From an uncultured Flavobacteriales bacterium (GTDB lineage: Bacteria; Bacteroidota; Bacteroidia; Flavobacteriales_E; Vicingaceae), in the NCBI GenBank assembly GCA_913059105.1, contig CAJXRL010000148.1:1-6809 (forward strand): DNA of 6,809 nucleotides. Direction: 5' to 3'. Below the pieces are notes generated by a model. It did no database searches. It was not told the origin of the DNA and saw only the letters and a program-made list of their open reading frames with translations. Position numbers and translations under genes: made by a program. Shown here one piece after another: positions 6,144 through 6,809 of this stretch (position 1 is its first letter; the number at the start of each line of letters is the position of its first letter).

Positions 6144-6686
6144 TTATGAATTCGTTATGCATGAGACAAAAGCATCTAATATGCCTTCAAATTTTTGTCG
6201 CAGAGCGTCATCTGTAATGCCTGAATCTGTAGAGAAATTCTTCTCAAATTCAGGCAATGAAAATTGTTGTACATCATTTGTATTCATTCTGCTCAACTTT
6301 CCAACTGCAAGCTCTAAAACAGATTGACCGCCTCTTGGTCCCGGAGAAGTGCTCAATAAAAACATAGGTTTGTTTCCCCAAATATTCGGTCCACCTCTAG
6401 AAATCCAATCGAATATATTTTTGAAAGCAGACGAGTAAGCGCCGTTATGTTCAGCAAATGAAATTACGATTCCGTCGGCCGCATGCAATTGCTCCCTAAA
6501 TTTTGTTGACAAAGGATGAATGCCCGATTCCATTTCCTTGTCAATGCTATAGATCGGCATTTCGTAATCGTTCAAGTCTAACAAATTAACCGCCGCATTT
6601 GGTACTTGATTTGCCGTAAAATTTGCTAATTTTTTGTTCATTGAAGTTTTGCTACTGCTTGCTCCAAAGGCTACTATCTTTGTCAT
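6144..6686 (-). CDS. NAD(P)H-dependent FMN reductase-like flavoprotein
   Basis: Flavodoxin-fold oxidoreductase of the NADPH-dependent FMN reductase family (SsuE/ArsH/azoreductase relatives), 180 residues, the normal length. It would bind FMN and use NAD(P)H to reduce flavin, quinones or other acceptors in the cytosol; the true substrate is unknown. Evidence: beta-1 MTKIVAFGAS followed by the FMN phosphate loop SSKTSMN (11-17); AEHNGAYSSAFKNIFDW (78-94), matching the family pattern P-E-Y-N-x-S/A...L-K-N-x-x-D-W with His-Asn in place of the common Tyr-Asn; and STSPGPRGG (112-120), the glycine-rich loop near the isoalloxazine ring. The start at 6686 is right at the beginning of beta-1, as the family requires. 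The 75 genomic bases upstream (6687-6761) hold no gene I can call and no clear promoter before the contig is cut. It probably heads or belongs to a unit with the downstream helicase, with no terminator between them. Confidence 0.92.
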   Translation of the reverse strand: MTKIVAFGASSSKTSMNKKLANFTANQVPNAAVNLLDLNDYEMPIYSIDKEMESGIHPLSTKFREQLHAADGIVISFAEHNGAYSSAFKNIFDWISRGGPNIWGNKPMFLLSTSPGPRGGQSVLELAVGKLSRMNTNDVQQFSLPEFEKNFSTDSGITDDALRQKFEGILDAFVSCITNS

Positions 6687-6761
6687 ATCTGTTTGTTATT
6701 TCCATCGTGAATTCACCCAGATTTGTCTCTTCTCTTTGGGCAAAAAAGTCCAGCACAAAAG

Positions 6762-6809
6762 CTGTCTCTTATACACATCTCCGAGCCCACGAGACAGGCA
6801 GAAATCTCG
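6762..6809 (-). other. Nextera i7 adapter contamination (not genomic)
   Basis: Reverse complement of the adapter at the left end: mosaic end CTGTCTCTTATACACATCT (6762-6780), CCGAGCCCACGAGAC (6781-6795), index AGGCAGAA (6796-6803) and ATCTCG from P7 (6804-6809). The last genomic base is 6761. Both ends carry the same index, as expected when Read 1 runs through short inserts into the i7 adapter and the assembler keeps the tails. Confidence 0.98.

Noticed and set aside
6687..6761. Possible end of another - strand gene upstream of the FMN reductase
   Set aside because: Several frames stay open over these 75 bases because the segment is short; none shows a recognisable C-terminus and the contig is cut here.
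1..6809. 46-base perfect terminal inverted repeats suggesting a transposon or linear element
   Set aside because: They are Nextera adapter and index sequence in opposite orientations; no transposase or replicon gene is present.

Overview
The window is an assembled contig, not a natural DNA end-to-end segment. Positions 1-46 and 6762-6809 are Illumina Nextera (Tn5) library adapter with an i7 index, in inverted orientation, so genuine genomic sequence runs only from 47 to 6761. The insert looks like a chromosomal piece of a low-GC Bacteroidota bacterium. The reasons are strongly AT-biased coding sequence, start codons preceded by A-rich rather than purine-rich Shine-Dalgarno sequence, a tRNA with no encoded CCA, a signal peptide ending in the ...QAQ style common in that phylum, and a helicase and a secreted protein that resemble Bacteroidota families as I remember them. 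I cannot place it below phylum with confidence.

Left part (47-2870, + strand): four tightly packed genes of one phosphorelay. They are a 5'-truncated PAS-PAS histidine kinase, two consecutive stand-alone CheY-like receivers, and a small Hpt phosphotransfer protein. The junctions are a 4-base ATGA overlap, a 10-base gap and a 1-base gap, so this is almost certainly one translationally coupled operon. The gene order copies the domain order of a tripartite hybrid kinase (kinase, receiver, receiver, Hpt), but as separate proteins, and there is no DNA-binding or enzymatic output domain in view. Inside the second receiver gene lies a near-perfect 37-base palindrome (18-base arms, 1-base centre), the most striking non-coding structure in the window.

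Right part (2924-6686, all - strand, convergent with the left operon). Reading in the direction of transcription: an NAD(P)H-dependent FMN reductase-like flavoprotein; 49 bases later a DEAD-box RNA helicase with a DEVD motif II and a lysine-rich tail; 41 bases later a tRNA-Leu(GAG); then a strong intrinsic terminator. No terminator is evident inside this string, so the helicase and tRNA may share a transcript. Beyond the terminator, and probably from its own promoter, is a secreted 532-residue protein of unknown function. Its longest open frame reaches back through the terminator and tRNA, but the true start is the internal Met that begins a signal peptide.

I see no mobile element, CRISPR array or phage gene. 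The apparent 46-base terminal inverted repeats are the adapters.
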